From Blastococcus saxobsidens DD2 (GTDB taxonomy: Bacteria; Actinomycetota; Actinomycetes; Mycobacteriales; Geodermatophilaceae), in assembly GCF_000284015.1 (NCBI RefSeq), contig NC_016943.1:1653541-1717540 (forward strand): a DNA stretch of 64,000 bases, written 5' to 3'. The translations under genes and the position numbers were made by a program. Under the pieces are notes generated by a model that saw only the letters and a program-made list of their open reading frames with translations, was not told where the DNA came from and made no database searches. Within the stretch, counting starts at the first letter, position 1. The number at the start of each line of letters is the position of its first letter. Shown in pieces: positions 24,655 to 33,725 of the stretch.

Positions 24655-26355
24655 ATGACCTGGCCCCGGCCGGTCCCGGTGATCGGTGACCGCACCCATG
24701 CGGCGCAGCGCGCCGCCGACCCGGCGGGCTGGGCGTTCGACGCCGACAGCGTCGCGGCCCTGCACGCCGTCGTCGACGCCCGCCGCGACATCCGCCGCTA
24801 CCGCCCCGACCCGGTGCCGCCGGCCCTGCTGCGGACGGTCCTCGGCGCCGGCCACCGTGCGCCGTCGGTCGGGCACTCGCAGCCGTGGCGCTTCGTCGTC
24901 GTCACCGAGCAGGCGACCCGGGACCGCGCGGCCGTGCTCGCCGACCGCGAGCGGCTCCGGCAGGCCGAGCTGCTCAGCCCCGACCGGCGGGCCCGGTTGC
25001 TCGACCTGCAGCTCGAGGGCATCCGCGAGGCGCCGGTGGGCGTCGTCGTCGCCTGCGACCGGCGGGCGCACGCCACCGGGGTGCTCGGCCGGGCCACCTT
25101 TCCCGACGCCGACCTGTGGAGCTGCGCCTGCGCCATCCAGAACATCTGGCTGGCCGCCCGCGCCGCGGGGCTGGGCGTGGGCTGGGTGACGCTGTTCCAG
25201 CCGGCCGACCTCGCTGAGCTGCTGCACCTTCCCGAGGGCGTCGAGACCCTCGGCTGGCTCTGCCTGGGCTGGCCCGACGAACGTCCGCCCGAGCCGGGGC
25301 TGGTGCGGCACGGCTGGTCGAGCCGGCTCTCGCTCGACGACGTGGTCCTCGCCGAGCGCTGGCCGGCCGACGGGAGCCCGGAGGCTCCCGTGTCGCACCT
25401 GGCCGGCCCGCAGCCGGACGCCGTGGTGGCCGGGCGCGACAGCGGCGCCGACCTGCTCGCCGTCCCCGGCTCGCTCGGCGTCCTGGACCGCGCCGTCGAC
25501 CGGGTGCTCGCCCTGCCGGGCGTCGGGCCCGGCACCGGAACCCTGGTCGTGGTCGCCGGTGAGCACCCGGTGGCCACCGCGCACCGGGTGTCCGCCTATC
25601 CGGCGTCGGTCACCGCCGACGTGCTCGCCGCCACCCGCGCCGGGGAGTCGCTGGGTGCGGCGACGGCGCGGCAGGCGGGCCTCCGCGTGGTGGCGCACCA
25701 CGCCGTCTCACCGGACCGGCAGGGCGACCTCGTCACCGCGGATGCGCTCACCCCGGCGGCGGCCGCGGCTCTCGTCGAGGAGGGTCGGGAGCTGGGCCGG
25801 GAGCTGGCCGCGCACGGTCTGGTCTGCCTCGGCGAGGTCGGCATCGGCAACACCACGGTGGCCGCCGCGCTGGCCTGCGCACTGCTGGGCCTCGCACCCG
25901 ACGACGCGGTGGGGCTGGGCGCCGGTGCCGACGCCGCGATGCTCGCCCGGAAGCGCGCCGTCGTCGCCGGGGCGCTCGAGCGGGCCCGGGCCGAGCACGG
26001 AACCGCACTCGGGGAGCCGCTGACGGCACTCGCCGCACTCGGTGGGCCGGAGGTCGCCGTGCTGGCCGGGCTCACGCTCGGGGCGGCTGCGGCCGGCGTC
26101 CCGATCGTGCTCGACGGGCTGGTCACCTCCGTCTCGGCCGTCGTCGCCGTCGGCCTGGAACCGGCCGCGCAGACCTCGCTCGTCGCCGGCCAGCGCAGCC
26201 GCGAGCGGGCGCACGCCGAGGTGCTCACCGAGCTCGGTCTGGAGCCGCTGCTGGACCTGCGGCTGCGCTCGGGGGAGGGGGTCGGTGCGGCACTGGCCGC
26301 GCAGCTGCTGCTCACCGCGGTCCGTGCCCGGCGCACCGCCGGTCGGGTCTCGTGA
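24655..26355 (+). CDS. bluB-cobT: BluB-CobT fusion: DMB synthase plus DMB phosphoribosyltransferase
   Basis: A 566-residue two-domain protein. Residues about 35-230 are BluB (RRDIRRYRPDPVPP, HRAPSVGHSQPWRF), which cleaves FMNH2 to make 5,6-dimethylbenzimidazole. Residues about 250-566 are CobT, the nicotinate-nucleotide:DMB phosphoribosyltransferase (GEVGIGNTT at 393-401, catalytic Glu541 in RSGEGVG). One chain thus makes DMB and activates it to alpha-ribazole phosphate for cobalamin. The stop overlaps the cobU start by 4 nt. Upstream I see no cobalamin riboswitch. Confidence 0.9.
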   Translation: MTWPRPVPVIGDRTHAAQRAADPAGWAFDADSVAALHAVVDARRDIRRYRPDPVPPALLRTVLGAGHRAPSVGHSQPWRFVVVTEQATRDRAAVLADRERLRQAELLSPDRRARLLDLQLEGIREAPVGVVVACDRRAHATGVLGRATFPDADLWSCACAIQNIWLAARAAGLGVGWVTLFQPADLAELLHLPEGVETLGWLCLGWPDERPPEPGLVRHGWSSRLSLDDVVLAERWPADGSPEAPVSHLAGPQPDAVVAGRDSGADLLAVPGSLGVLDRAVDRVLALPGVGPGTGTLVVVAGEHPVATAHRVSAYPASVTADVLAATRAGESLGAATARQAGLRVVAHHAVSPDRQGDLVTADALTPAAAAALVEEGRELGRELAAHGLVCLGEVGIGNTTVAAALACALLGLAPDDAVGLGAGADAAMLARKRAVVAGALERARAEHGTALGEPLTALAALGGPEVAVLAGLTLGAAAAGVPIVLDGLVTSVSAVVAVGLEPAAQTSLVAGQRSRERAHAEVLTELGLEPLLDLRLRSGEGVGAALAAQLLLTAVRARRTAGRVS

Positions 26356-26894
26356 TCGGCCGACCGCGCCGGACCCTCGTGCTCGGCGGTGCCCGGTCGG
26401 GCAAGTCCCGGCACGCCGAGCAGCTGGTCGCCCGGGCGCGGCGGGTCGAGTACGTGGCCTGCGGGCTGCCGGCCGACGGCAGCGACCCCGAGTGGGACGG
26501 CCGGATCGCCCTGCACCGCGACCGGCGTCGGGCGTCCTGGCGCACGGTCGAGACCGTCGACCTGGGAGCCGTGCTCGGCCGACCCGGCCCGCCGGTCCTC
26601 GTCGACTGCCTCTCCACCTGGCTGGCGCGGGTGATGGACGACTGCGGGGTGTGGTCCGACGCCGCGGGCGCCGATGCCCGGCTGGACGCGGCCGTCGATG
26701 CGCTGGTCACCGCCTGGGAGGGCACCCGCCGGCGGGTGGTCGCGGTGAGCAACGAGGTCGGGTCCGGGGTCGTGCCCGCCACCGCGTCGGGCCGCCGGTA
26801 CCGCGACGAGCTCGGCATCCTGAACACGCGGATCGCGGCGGCCTCCCAGCGGGTGTGGCTGCTCACCGCCGGGCTGCCCCAGCGGCTGCGATGA
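26352..26894 (+). CDS. cobU: Adenosylcobinamide kinase/guanylyltransferase
   Basis: A 180-residue CobU/CobP with the P-loop GGARSGKSRHAEQL at the N-terminus, the DCLSTWLARVMDD segment and the NEVGSGVVP motif near the end. It phosphorylates adenosylcobinamide and attaches GMP to form AdoCbi-GDP. The GTG start at 26352 overlaps the preceding stop, and its stop overlaps cobS, so the three genes form a tightly coupled nucleotide-loop operon. Confidence 0.93.
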   Translation: MIGRPRRTLVLGGARSGKSRHAEQLVARARRVEYVACGLPADGSDPEWDGRIALHRDRRRASWRTVETVDLGAVLGRPGPPVLVDCLSTWLARVMDDCGVWSDAAGADARLDAAVDALVTAWEGTRRRVVAVSNEVGSGVVPATASGRRYRDELGILNTRIAAASQRVWLLTAGLPQRLR

Positions 26895-27700
26895 GCGCCG
26901 CCCCGCGGCAGGACGCGGGCAGCGGGGGATTGCTCGCCGCGCTCGGCCTCTTCAGCGTGGTGCCGGTGCCGGCGCATGCCCGCCACCCCATGGCCGGGGT
27001 GCTGCACTGGCTGCCGGTGGTCGGGCTCCTGCTCGGCTCGCTGGCGTGCCTGCCCGCCCTCGCCGTGTGGCGGGGCGCCGGCGCCGGGTCTCCGCTGCTA
27101 GGCGCCGCCCTGGTCGTCACCGCGCTGGCGCTGCTGACCCGCGGGCTGCACCTGGACGGCACCGCCGACCTCGCCGACGGCCTGGGCAGCGGCCGGCCGG
27201 CCGGGCAGGCGCTGGCGATCATGCGGCGTCCGGACGTGGGTGCGTTCGGCGTTGCCGCCGTGGCGTGCGTGCTCATCCTGCAGGTGACCGCGCTGGGCAG
27301 CGTGCTGGCGGTGTCGTCGGTCCCCGTCGGGGTGCTCACCGTCGCGCTGGCGACCACGACCGGTCGGGTGGCGGTGCTGCACGCGGCGTCCCGGCCGCCC
27401 GCTTCCGGATCGTCGCTCGGCGTGCTGGTGGCGGGCTCCGGGGCTCCGGTCGTGCGCTGGGGAACCACGGCGGGGCTGCTCGTCGCCGCCGCGGGCGCCC
27501 GGGTGGTCACCGGCGGATCGGCGGGGCAGGTGCTGTGGTGGGTCGCGGCGGTCGTCGTCGCGCTGCTGGTCGCCGCCCTCCTGGCCCGGCACGCCGCCCG
27601 GCGGCTGGGCGGCGTCAACGGCGACGTCTTCGGCGCCGTGCTGGAGATCGCCACCACCGGAACGCTGGTCGTGTTGGCCGCCGGAACCGCCTGGACCTGA
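26891..27700 (+). CDS. cobS: Adenosylcobinamide-GDP ribazoletransferase (cobalamin synthase)
   Basis: A 269-residue polytopic CobS that joins AdoCbi-GDP with alpha-ribazole (phosphate) in the membrane. The conserved GLHLDGTADLADGL motif, the following MRRPDVGAFG and the C-terminal GGVNGDVFGA region are all present, with six to seven hydrophobic helices. The ATG overlaps the cobU stop (ATGA). It ends 9 nt before the convergent hydrolase gene, leaving no room for a terminator. Confidence 0.93.
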   Translation: MSAAPRQDAGSGGLLAALGLFSVVPVPAHARHPMAGVLHWLPVVGLLLGSLACLPALAVWRGAGAGSPLLGAALVVTALALLTRGLHLDGTADLADGLGSGRPAGQALAIMRRPDVGAFGVAAVACVLILQVTALGSVLAVSSVPVGVLTVALATTTGRVAVLHAASRPPASGSSLGVLVAGSGAPVVRWGTTAGLLVAAAGARVVTGGSAGQVLWWVAAVVVALLVAALLARHAARRLGGVNGDVFGAVLEIATTGTLVVLAAGTAWT

Positions 27701-27709
27701 ACCGGCCGC

Positions 27710-28483
27710 TCATTCCTCCGGGAACAGGGCGCGGAGGCCGAACCGGGACGGCCGGACGAACGGGCGCCAGTCGTCGGCGGGCTGGGCCAGCCGGTCGGCG
27801 ACGACCCAGAGCACCGCCGGGTCCACGCCCATGCCGAGGTGGCTGGCGTGCACGGCGACGTTCTCGCTGCGCGGACCCTCCTCCTGGAGACAGGTGCGCC
27901 AGTCGACGACGCCGTCCCACCGCGAGTAGATGGACGTGCTCGGCACGGACAGCGCCTTGGCCGGCCGCAGCTGCTCGACCGCCCGCAGCCGGCGGTACTC
28001 CCGGTACATGCCCGCCCCCGACGGAGGGCGCGGCCGGGGAGGGACCGCGGCGAACGGGGAGCCCAGCGAGAGGACCTGGCGCACCAGCCGGGGGGTGCGC
28101 CGGGCCAGCCGGCGGGCGAAGATCCCGCCCAGGCTCTGGCCCACGATGCTCACCGGTGTGCCGTGCTGGTCGACCAGCCGCTCCACGAGCGTGCGCACCC
28201 CCTCCACCACCTCCGGCCGGGGGCCGTGGTTGCGTCCGAGATCCCATCCCACGGTCGGATGGCCGAGGCGCCCCAGCCACCGGCGGAGCGTGCGGGTGGA
28301 GACGTCGGAGGCCAGCCACCCGGGTAGCACGACGACCGGGTGCGGCTCGCCGCGTGGTGCCAGGCACAGCAGCGGCCGGCCGGCGGCGAGGGCGCCGGCG
28401 CTCACCAGCGCGCGGGCCGGCTCGGTGAGGGCCAGGAGGTTGTCGGCGCGATCGCGGCGGGCCGGTGCGGGACGGGTGGACAC
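27710..28483 (-). CDS. Alpha/beta hydrolase of the lipase/PGAP1-like type
   Basis: A 257-residue protein with an alpha/beta hydrolase fold: the strand VVVLPGWLASD, then the nucleophile elbow VGQSLGGIFARRLA. A loop before a SIYSRWDGVVDW region carries the probable acid residue, and the His is in VHASHLGMGVDP. It resembles triacylglycerol lipase/PGAP1-like proteins seen in many actinobacteria. No signal peptide. The GTG at 28483 was chosen; longer N-terminal versions in the open frame look non-coding. Confidence 0.7.
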   Translation of the reverse strand: MSTRPAPARRDRADNLLALTEPARALVSAGALAAGRPLLCLAPRGEPHPVVVLPGWLASDVSTRTLRRWLGRLGHPTVGWDLGRNHGPRPEVVEGVRTLVERLVDQHGTPVSIVGQSLGGIFARRLARRTPRLVRQVLSLGSPFAAVPPRPRPPSGAGMYREYRRLRAVEQLRPAKALSVPSTSIYSRWDGVVDWRTCLQEEGPRSENVAVHASHLGMGVDPAVLWVVADRLAQPADDWRPFVRPSRFGLRALFPEE

Positions 28484-28512
28484 CTGCCTTCGATGCCCGG
28501 GGAGCCGGCGGA

Positions 28513-28818
28513 TCAGTCGCCAGGCGGGAGGACCCGGGGGACGAACACCTCGTCGACAGGGCGCGGACCGACGTACTGGCGACACGTGCAGGGCACCCAG
28601 TTGTGCCCCGACCAGCGGCCTCGCTTGTCGTAGGTGTCGCGGCGCAGCTCCGCGTAGCAGGTGTTGCTCTCGGTGTCGTGCTGGCTGAGCGTGTGCCCGC
28701 ACCCGCACAGCGGGGTGACCGGTGGGGGAGCGGCCACCGGCCGGTGCCGACCCAGCCGCCCGGCCAGGAAGCCGGCCCCGAGCAGGGCTGCGCCCACGGC
28801 CAGGCTGATCGGATCCAT
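28513..28818 (-). CDS. Membrane-anchored small Cys-rich protein
   Basis: A 101-residue protein with an N-terminal helix (ISLAVGAALLGAGFLAGRLG) and a short domain with four paired Cys residues (CGCGHTLSQHD, NTCY, VPCTCRQY), probably a zinc site. The ATG at 28818 follows GGGAGG. No family is assigned. It lies 29 nt upstream of the hydrolase gene, on the same strand, and could share its transcript. Confidence 0.6.
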   Translation of the reverse strand: MDPISLAVGAALLGAGFLAGRLGRHRPVAAPPPVTPLCGCGHTLSQHDTESNTCYAELRRDTYDKRGRWSGHNWVPCTCRQYVGPRPVDEVFVPRVLPPGD

Positions 28819-28983
28819 CGTCGTGCACCTCCCGCGCGAGGCTTCCGACGGTAGCGCGCCGGCACGGTCCCCGGAGGGGTGACCGAGGCATGCCGGAACT
28901 GCGGAGCGTGACCGCGCCGGGGTCGTGACCCGAGGCACGTTTCGCCCGATCAGGGGGATTGGCGGCCGTGTCGGCGGGGCACG

Positions 28984-29253
28984 GTGAATCCCGTGGAAAC
29001 GTACGCGGTGGGGTTCGCCCGTCCCGATCGATGGTCGGGTGGGTCGCGCAACCAACAGAGCTACCCCTGGCACGCCGTGGAGGCACACCGACCGCCGGCC
29101 GAGCTCGACGGCGAGGTGGAGCTGGCGGTCTGCGGCGCCATCGTCCAGGTGTGGGGCACGCAGAAATGGCAGCGGGTCGGGGTCGGCCGCACCGGGTGCC
29201 CCGAGTGCGCCCGCATCACCGCGGTCGGAAGGCGGCTGTCCGCCGCCAGCTGA
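28984..29253 (+). CDS. Small protein with C-x2-C motif, unknown function
   Basis: An 89-residue soluble protein starting at GTG 28984 (a second GTG at 28993 is equally possible). Features are a Trp-rich strand region (VQVWGTQKWQRV) and TGCPECARI, a likely metal-binding half-knuckle with another Cys (AVCGA). No family is recognised. Confidence 0.55.
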   Translation: MNPVETYAVGFARPDRWSGGSRNQQSYPWHAVEAHRPPAELDGEVELAVCGAIVQVWGTQKWQRVGVGRTGCPECARITAVGRRLSAAS

Positions 29254-29310
29254 CCGTTCCGCCCGGCCCCGGATCCCGTCCCGACGGGCCCCGGGGCTGT
29301 GTCGTGCCGG

Positions 29311-30498
29311 TCAGCTCTTCTCGGGCTTCCGGCCGCTGATCGCCGACAGCCCGGTGATCGCCCGGCCGACGATCAGGGCCTGCACCGAGTCGGTGCCCTC
29401 GAAGGTGAACACGGCCTCCATGTCGGCGTGGTGCCGGGCGACGTGGTGGTCGATGAGGATGCCGTCGCCGCCGAGGATGTCGCGGGCGTCGGCCACGATC
29501 GCCCGGGCCTTGGCGGCGTGGTTCATCTTCGCCAGCGACGCCATGGCCGCGGTCATCTTGCCCGCATCGGCCAGCTTGGACAGCCGCCAGCACATCAGCT
29601 GCATGGAGGTGATCTCCGCCAGCATGCGGGCGAGCTTGTCCTGCACCAGCTGGAATCCGGCGATCGGCTGGCCGAACTGCTCCCGCTGGAGGGCGTGGGC
29701 GAGCGCGAGCTCGTAGGAGGCCGTCGCCAGCCCCAGCGCGCGCCAGGCGACGGTGTACCGGGTCCGGTCGAGCACCTGCGAGACGTCCTTGAACGAATGG
29801 CAGTTGGCCAGCTTGTTCTCCGCCGGCACCCGGACGTCGGTCAGCGTGATCTCGGCCTGCCACACCGCCCGCAGCGCCGTCTTCCCCGTCATCACCGTGG
29901 CCTCGTAGCCGGGGGTGCCCTTCTCCACCACGTACCCGCTGACGGCGCCGTCCTCGCCGCGGGCCCAGACGATCACGTAGTCGGCGATCGAGCCGTTGCC
30001 GATCCACTTCTTCTGACCGTTGAGCACGTAGGCGTCTCCGTCGCGGCGGGCCGAGGTCTCCAGGCCGACGGCGTCGGAGCCGTGCCGGGGCTCGGTGAGG
30101 CCGAAGGCGCCGATCTTCTCCAGCCGCGCCATCTCCGGCAGCCAGCGCTCGCGCTGCTCCTCGTCGCCGAGCAGGGCGATCGACTGCATGGCCAGGAAGC
30201 TGTGCACCCCGTTGAAGGTGCCGATGCTGCCGTCGGCACGGGCCAGCTCGGCGGCCACCAGACCGGCGGCGACGTTGCTCATGCCGGGGCAGCCGTACCC
30301 TTCGATGATCCCCCCGACGACGCCGATCTCGGCCAGCCGGGGCACCAGCTCGAAGGGGAAGTCCGCCCGTTCCCAGTAGTCGTTGATCCGCGGGAGGACC
30401 TCCTGCTCACCGAAGGCGCGGACCCGGTCCCGGATCGCGATCTCCTCCGGCTCGAGCAGGTCCTCGAAGGCGTAGAAGTCAGGGCTGTCGACGGTCAC
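29311..30498 (-). CDS. Acyl-CoA dehydrogenase, glutaryl-CoA dehydrogenase-like
   Basis: A 395-residue flavoprotein of the acyl-CoA dehydrogenase family. FAD and substrate signatures include GAFGLTEPRHGSDAVGLET and NGQKKWIGNG. The catalytic base Glu367 is in FTFEGTDSVQALIVGRAITG, the placement seen in glutaryl-CoA dehydrogenases, which oxidise and decarboxylate glutaryl-CoA to crotonyl-CoA. General acyl-CoA activity cannot be excluded. The ATG at 30498 faces a divergent potassium channel gene. Confidence 0.85.
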   Translation of the reverse strand: MTVDSPDFYAFEDLLEPEEIAIRDRVRAFGEQEVLPRINDYWERADFPFELVPRLAEIGVVGGIIEGYGCPGMSNVAAGLVAAELARADGSIGTFNGVHSFLAMQSIALLGDEEQRERWLPEMARLEKIGAFGLTEPRHGSDAVGLETSARRDGDAYVLNGQKKWIGNGSIADYVIVWARGEDGAVSGYVVEKGTPGYEATVMTGKTALRAVWQAEITLTDVRVPAENKLANCHSFKDVSQVLDRTRYTVAWRALGLATASYELALAHALQREQFGQPIAGFQLVQDKLARMLAEITSMQLMCWRLSKLADAGKMTAAMASLAKMNHAAKARAIVADARDILGGDGILIDHHVARHHADMEAVFTFEGTDSVQALIVGRAITGLSAISGRKPEKS

Positions 30499-30629
30499 AG
30501 CTCGAACGTACGGCGAACCGGGGCCGGCTGCCCGTCGCGCGAGGAAGGGGACACCGCTCGGTCGTGGCAGCCCTCCCGGGACGGCGCGCGGTAGCTTGCC
30601 TCGTCCGGACGCCGTCGCCAGGAGATCCG

Positions 30630-31661
30630 TTGCCGTTCTTCCTCCACCGCTTCACGCGGCTCGTCCGGGCGCGCCTGACCGGCTGGCGGCTGCCGCTGGC
30701 CGTCGCCGTGTTCGTCTTCCTCTCCAGCTGGCTGGCGATGGCCCTGGTCGAGCCGGCCGACACCGACATCGCCGCCCCCGCCACTTACTGGTGGTACTTC
30801 CTCGTCACCGCCGCGACCGTCGGCTACGGCGACGTATTCCCGTCCTCGCTCGGCGGCCGCATCGTCGGCGGGTACGTGATCGTGGGTGGCATCGTCACCC
30901 TGACCCTGCTGTTCACCCGGCTCTCCGACGCCCTGCAGTCGGTCCGGAGCCGGCGTCTGAGAGGTGTGGTCCCCCTGGAGCTGTCCGACCACCTGGTGCT
31001 GCTGGGCTACTGGCCCGGGCGCACCGAGCGGATCCTGACCGAGCTGACCGCCGAGGGACGTACCGAGGTCGCTCTCTGCGCCTGGGACGAGGTCCCGGAG
31101 AATCCCGTGTCCGACCGGCCGGCGGTGCACTTCGTCCGTGGCGACCTCACCCGCGAGGACGTGATGTCCCGGGCCTGCGTGGCCGCCGCCCGCACCGTGG
31201 TCATCGACGGACGGGACGACAACGAGACGCTGGCGATCGCGGTGGCCGTCGTCCACGCCAACCCGCGCGTGCACGTGGTCGCCGCCGTCCGCGACCTCGA
31301 CCGCGGGGAGAACCTCCGCTACGTCGACGACGGGATCCAGGTCGTGCAGTGGCACATGCCCTTCCTCCTCACCGAGGAGGCGACCGACCCCGGGATCGCG
31401 CAGGTCTACACCGACCTCATGCGCAGCGGTGGGAGCGGCAACACCTACTCGCTGACGGTGCCGCCCGGATTCCCGTACGCGACCTTCGGTGACTGCCAGT
31501 CCCACTTGGGCCGGGAGTTCCGGGCCACCGCGCTGGCGCTGCGCGGTGCGGACGGGCCGGTGCTCAACCCGCCGTGGGACACGCCCGTACCGGTCGGGGC
31601 GACCCTGTACTACGTCGCGGAGGCCCGCATCCCCCTCCGGCAGTTCACCGGCGGACGCTGA
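30630..31661 (+). CDS. Potassium channel with TrkA-N (RCK) domain
   Basis: A 343-residue ion channel subunit. One membrane helix, a pore loop with the selectivity filter TVGYGD (about residues 63-68) and a second helix are followed by a cytoplasmic RCK/TrkA-N domain (LSDHLVLLGYWPGR, then FVRGDLTREDVMSRA, VVIDGRDDNETLAIA). It should form a tetrameric K+ channel gated by ligand binding to RCK domains. I chose TTG at 30630 because AGGAGA lies at ideal spacing; a GTG at 30564 would add an unlikely N-terminus. Confidence 0.85.
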   Translation: MPFFLHRFTRLVRARLTGWRLPLAVAVFVFLSSWLAMALVEPADTDIAAPATYWWYFLVTAATVGYGDVFPSSLGGRIVGGYVIVGGIVTLTLLFTRLSDALQSVRSRRLRGVVPLELSDHLVLLGYWPGRTERILTELTAEGRTEVALCAWDEVPENPVSDRPAVHFVRGDLTREDVMSRACVAAARTVVIDGRDDNETLAIAVAVVHANPRVHVVAAVRDLDRGENLRYVDDGIQVVQWHMPFLLTEEATDPGIAQVYTDLMRSGGSGNTYSLTVPPGFPYATFGDCQSHLGREFRATALALRGADGPVLNPPWDTPVPVGATLYYVAEARIPLRQFTGGR

Positions 31662-31666
31662 CCGGT

Positions 31667-31810
31667 CTAGGAGGGGTGACCCTCGACGTCGCGCTCGTCG
31701 CCCTGCGGCGCCTCGCGCGGTGCGCTCTGCGCCTCCAGGTCCGCCGCCACCTCGGCGCTCTCCTGCTCCAGGGCGATGTCGCGGGGCTGCGGCGTCTCCG
31801 GCGTCGTCAT
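31667..31810 (-). CDS. Small acidic protein of unknown function
   Basis: A 47-residue frame with ATG at 31810 and a GGTGGAG ribosome-binding site. It is rich in Glu, Asp, Pro and Gln with no hydrophobic core, so it is probably disordered. It ends 6 nt from the convergent channel gene. It lies 53 nt downstream of the acyl-CoA synthetase gene and may be co-transcribed. Coding status is likely but not certain. Confidence 0.5.
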   Translation of the reverse strand: MTTPETPQPRDIALEQESAEVAADLEAQSAPREAPQGDERDVEGHPS

Positions 31811-31863
31811 GGCTCCACCCTGCCGCAACCGGCCCCACTGCGCCCGGTCATCGCGGCCGGCGG

Positions 31864-33510
31864 TCAGCCCCGCAGCTCCCGGCGGAGGATCTTGCCGGTG
31901 ACGGTCTTGGGCAGCTCGTCCACGAGTTCCACGCTGCGGGGGTACTTGTAGGCGGCCATCCGCTCCTTGCAGTGCGCGATCAGATCGTCCTCGGTCACGG
32001 CGGCACCGGCCTTGAGGCTGACGAAGGCCTTGACCGTCTCGCCGCGCTTCTCGTCGGGGACGCCGACCACCGCCGACTCCCGGACCGCCGGGTGCTCGGC
32101 GAGGACGTCCTCCACCTCGCGGGGCCACACCTTGTAGCCGGACGCGTTGATCATGTCCTTCTTGCGGTCGACGATGAACACCCAGCCTTCCGGGTTCAGA
32201 AAGCCGACGTCCCCGCTCTTGAGCGCACCACCGGGCAGGCTCGCCGCGGTCTCCTCCGGCTTGCCCCAGTAGCCGGCGACGATCTGCGGCCCCGCCGCGA
32301 CGATCTCGCCGATCTCGCCCAGGGGCAGGTCCCGTCCCTCGTCGTCCTGGATGCGCACGACCGTGTTCGGCGCCGGGACGCCGACCGAGAGGGCGCCCGA
32401 GGTCGGGTCGACCGGGGACGTGGCACCGAGCGGGGTGACGGTCATGGGGGACGTCGTCTCGGTCAGGCCGTAGGCGCTGTGCACCTGCTTTCCGGTGGCC
32501 GCCAGGAACGCCTGCTCGGCGGTGGGGGAGATGGCCGCTCCACCGGAGTAGACCGAGGTGAACGACGCGAAGTGGTCGCGGCTGCAGCCGGGGGCGTTGA
32601 GCAGGGCGGTGAACGCGGTGATGGCGCCGATGGTGGAGGCAGGCCGGTGTTCGACGAATGCGTCGAGCACCACCTGCGGCTCGAACCGGTAGGCCAGCAC
32701 GAGCGGGGCGGGGACGAGCAGGCTGACCGCGACGTGCCCGATCAGCCCGGTGATGTGGAACAGCGGGGCGATGCCGAAGATCGCGCCGTCCCGCCCGGCG
32801 CGCACCCAGTCCCGGTAGACCTGCGCGGTGAACACCACGTTCCGGTGGGTGTTCATCGCGCCCTTGGGGACGCCCGTCGTCCCCGAGGTGTAGGTCAGGA
32901 AGGCGACGTCGTCCGACCGCAGCCCGACCGGTGGCGGCGTCTGCCCACGGTGCCGGTCGATCAGCTCCAGCAGGTCGACGGTCCCCTCGTGGCGCTGCCG
33001 GGTGACGCCGGCGAAGAGACGCTCGTCGTTGCGCGTCTGGAAGTCCAGCTCGCTGGTCGTGAGCACCAGGCGCACGTCGGTGTCCGGCACGACCTCGCGG
33101 GCGACCTGGTCGTAGAGCGACTCGAGGGCGAGCAGCACCGTGGCGCCGGAGTCCGTCACGAGGTACGACAGCTCGCGTTGCCGGCTCATCGGGTTGATCG
33201 ACACCATGACGCCGCCGGCCTTCCACGTGGCGACCATCGCGATGACGAACTGCGGCACGTTCTGCAGGTAGACCGCCAGCCGGTCGCCGGGGGCGAACCC
33301 GTTGGCGAGCAGCCCGGAGGCCAGGCCGTCGGTGAGCTCGTCGAGTTCCCGGCGGGTGATCGTTCCGTCGAAGTAGCGCAGCGCCACCCCGGAGGGGTCC
33401 CGTTCGACGCCGGTCCGGAACATGTCCAGGGCGCTCTCGAACTCGATCGCGTAGTCGGCCGGCTGGTCGCCGTAGACGGCCAGCCAGGGACGGTCGTCGT
33501 AGCTGCTCAC
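31864..33510 (-). CDS. Acyl-CoA synthetase (AMP-binding)
   Basis: A 548-residue class I adenylate-forming enzyme. It has the P-loop TYTSGTTGVPKGA, the YGLTETTSP motif, SGDVGFLNPEGW and the hinge DRKKDMINASGYKVWP, plus the C-terminal catalytic Lys in KTVTGKILRREL. It activates a carboxylic acid, most likely a fatty or aryl acid, to the CoA ester. The GTG at 33510 follows GAGGAG. It is divergent from the hydroxyacid-oxoacid transhydrogenase-like gene. Confidence 0.9.
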   Translation of the reverse strand: MSSYDDRPWLAVYGDQPADYAIEFESALDMFRTGVERDPSGVALRYFDGTITRRELDELTDGLASGLLANGFAPGDRLAVYLQNVPQFVIAMVATWKAGGVMVSINPMSRQRELSYLVTDSGATVLLALESLYDQVAREVVPDTDVRLVLTTSELDFQTRNDERLFAGVTRQRHEGTVDLLELIDRHRGQTPPPVGLRSDDVAFLTYTSGTTGVPKGAMNTHRNVVFTAQVYRDWVRAGRDGAIFGIAPLFHITGLIGHVAVSLLVPAPLVLAYRFEPQVVLDAFVEHRPASTIGAITAFTALLNAPGCSRDHFASFTSVYSGGAAISPTAEQAFLAATGKQVHSAYGLTETTSPMTVTPLGATSPVDPTSGALSVGVPAPNTVVRIQDDEGRDLPLGEIGEIVAAGPQIVAGYWGKPEETAASLPGGALKSGDVGFLNPEGWVFIVDRKKDMINASGYKVWPREVEDVLAEHPAVRESAVVGVPDEKRGETVKAFVSLKAGAAVTEDDLIAHCKERMAAYKYPRSVELVDELPKTVTGKILRRELRG

Positions 33511-33725
33511 GGTGCTCCTCGATGACGACGGGGTCGACCGGCGTACCGGCTGCCGCGCCGACGTGCGGCCACGTCCTGCCGGCATCCGGTTCTGCCGTCG
33601 TACCAGAGGTGGGGAGCGCCGGTGCGGTCATCCGGACCGCCGTGGTGGCGAGCACGACCGCTGGTGCACCATTCGGTCCACCCGATCACCGTCACCGCAC
33701 CGCCCGACCCGCCCAGGGGGATCCC

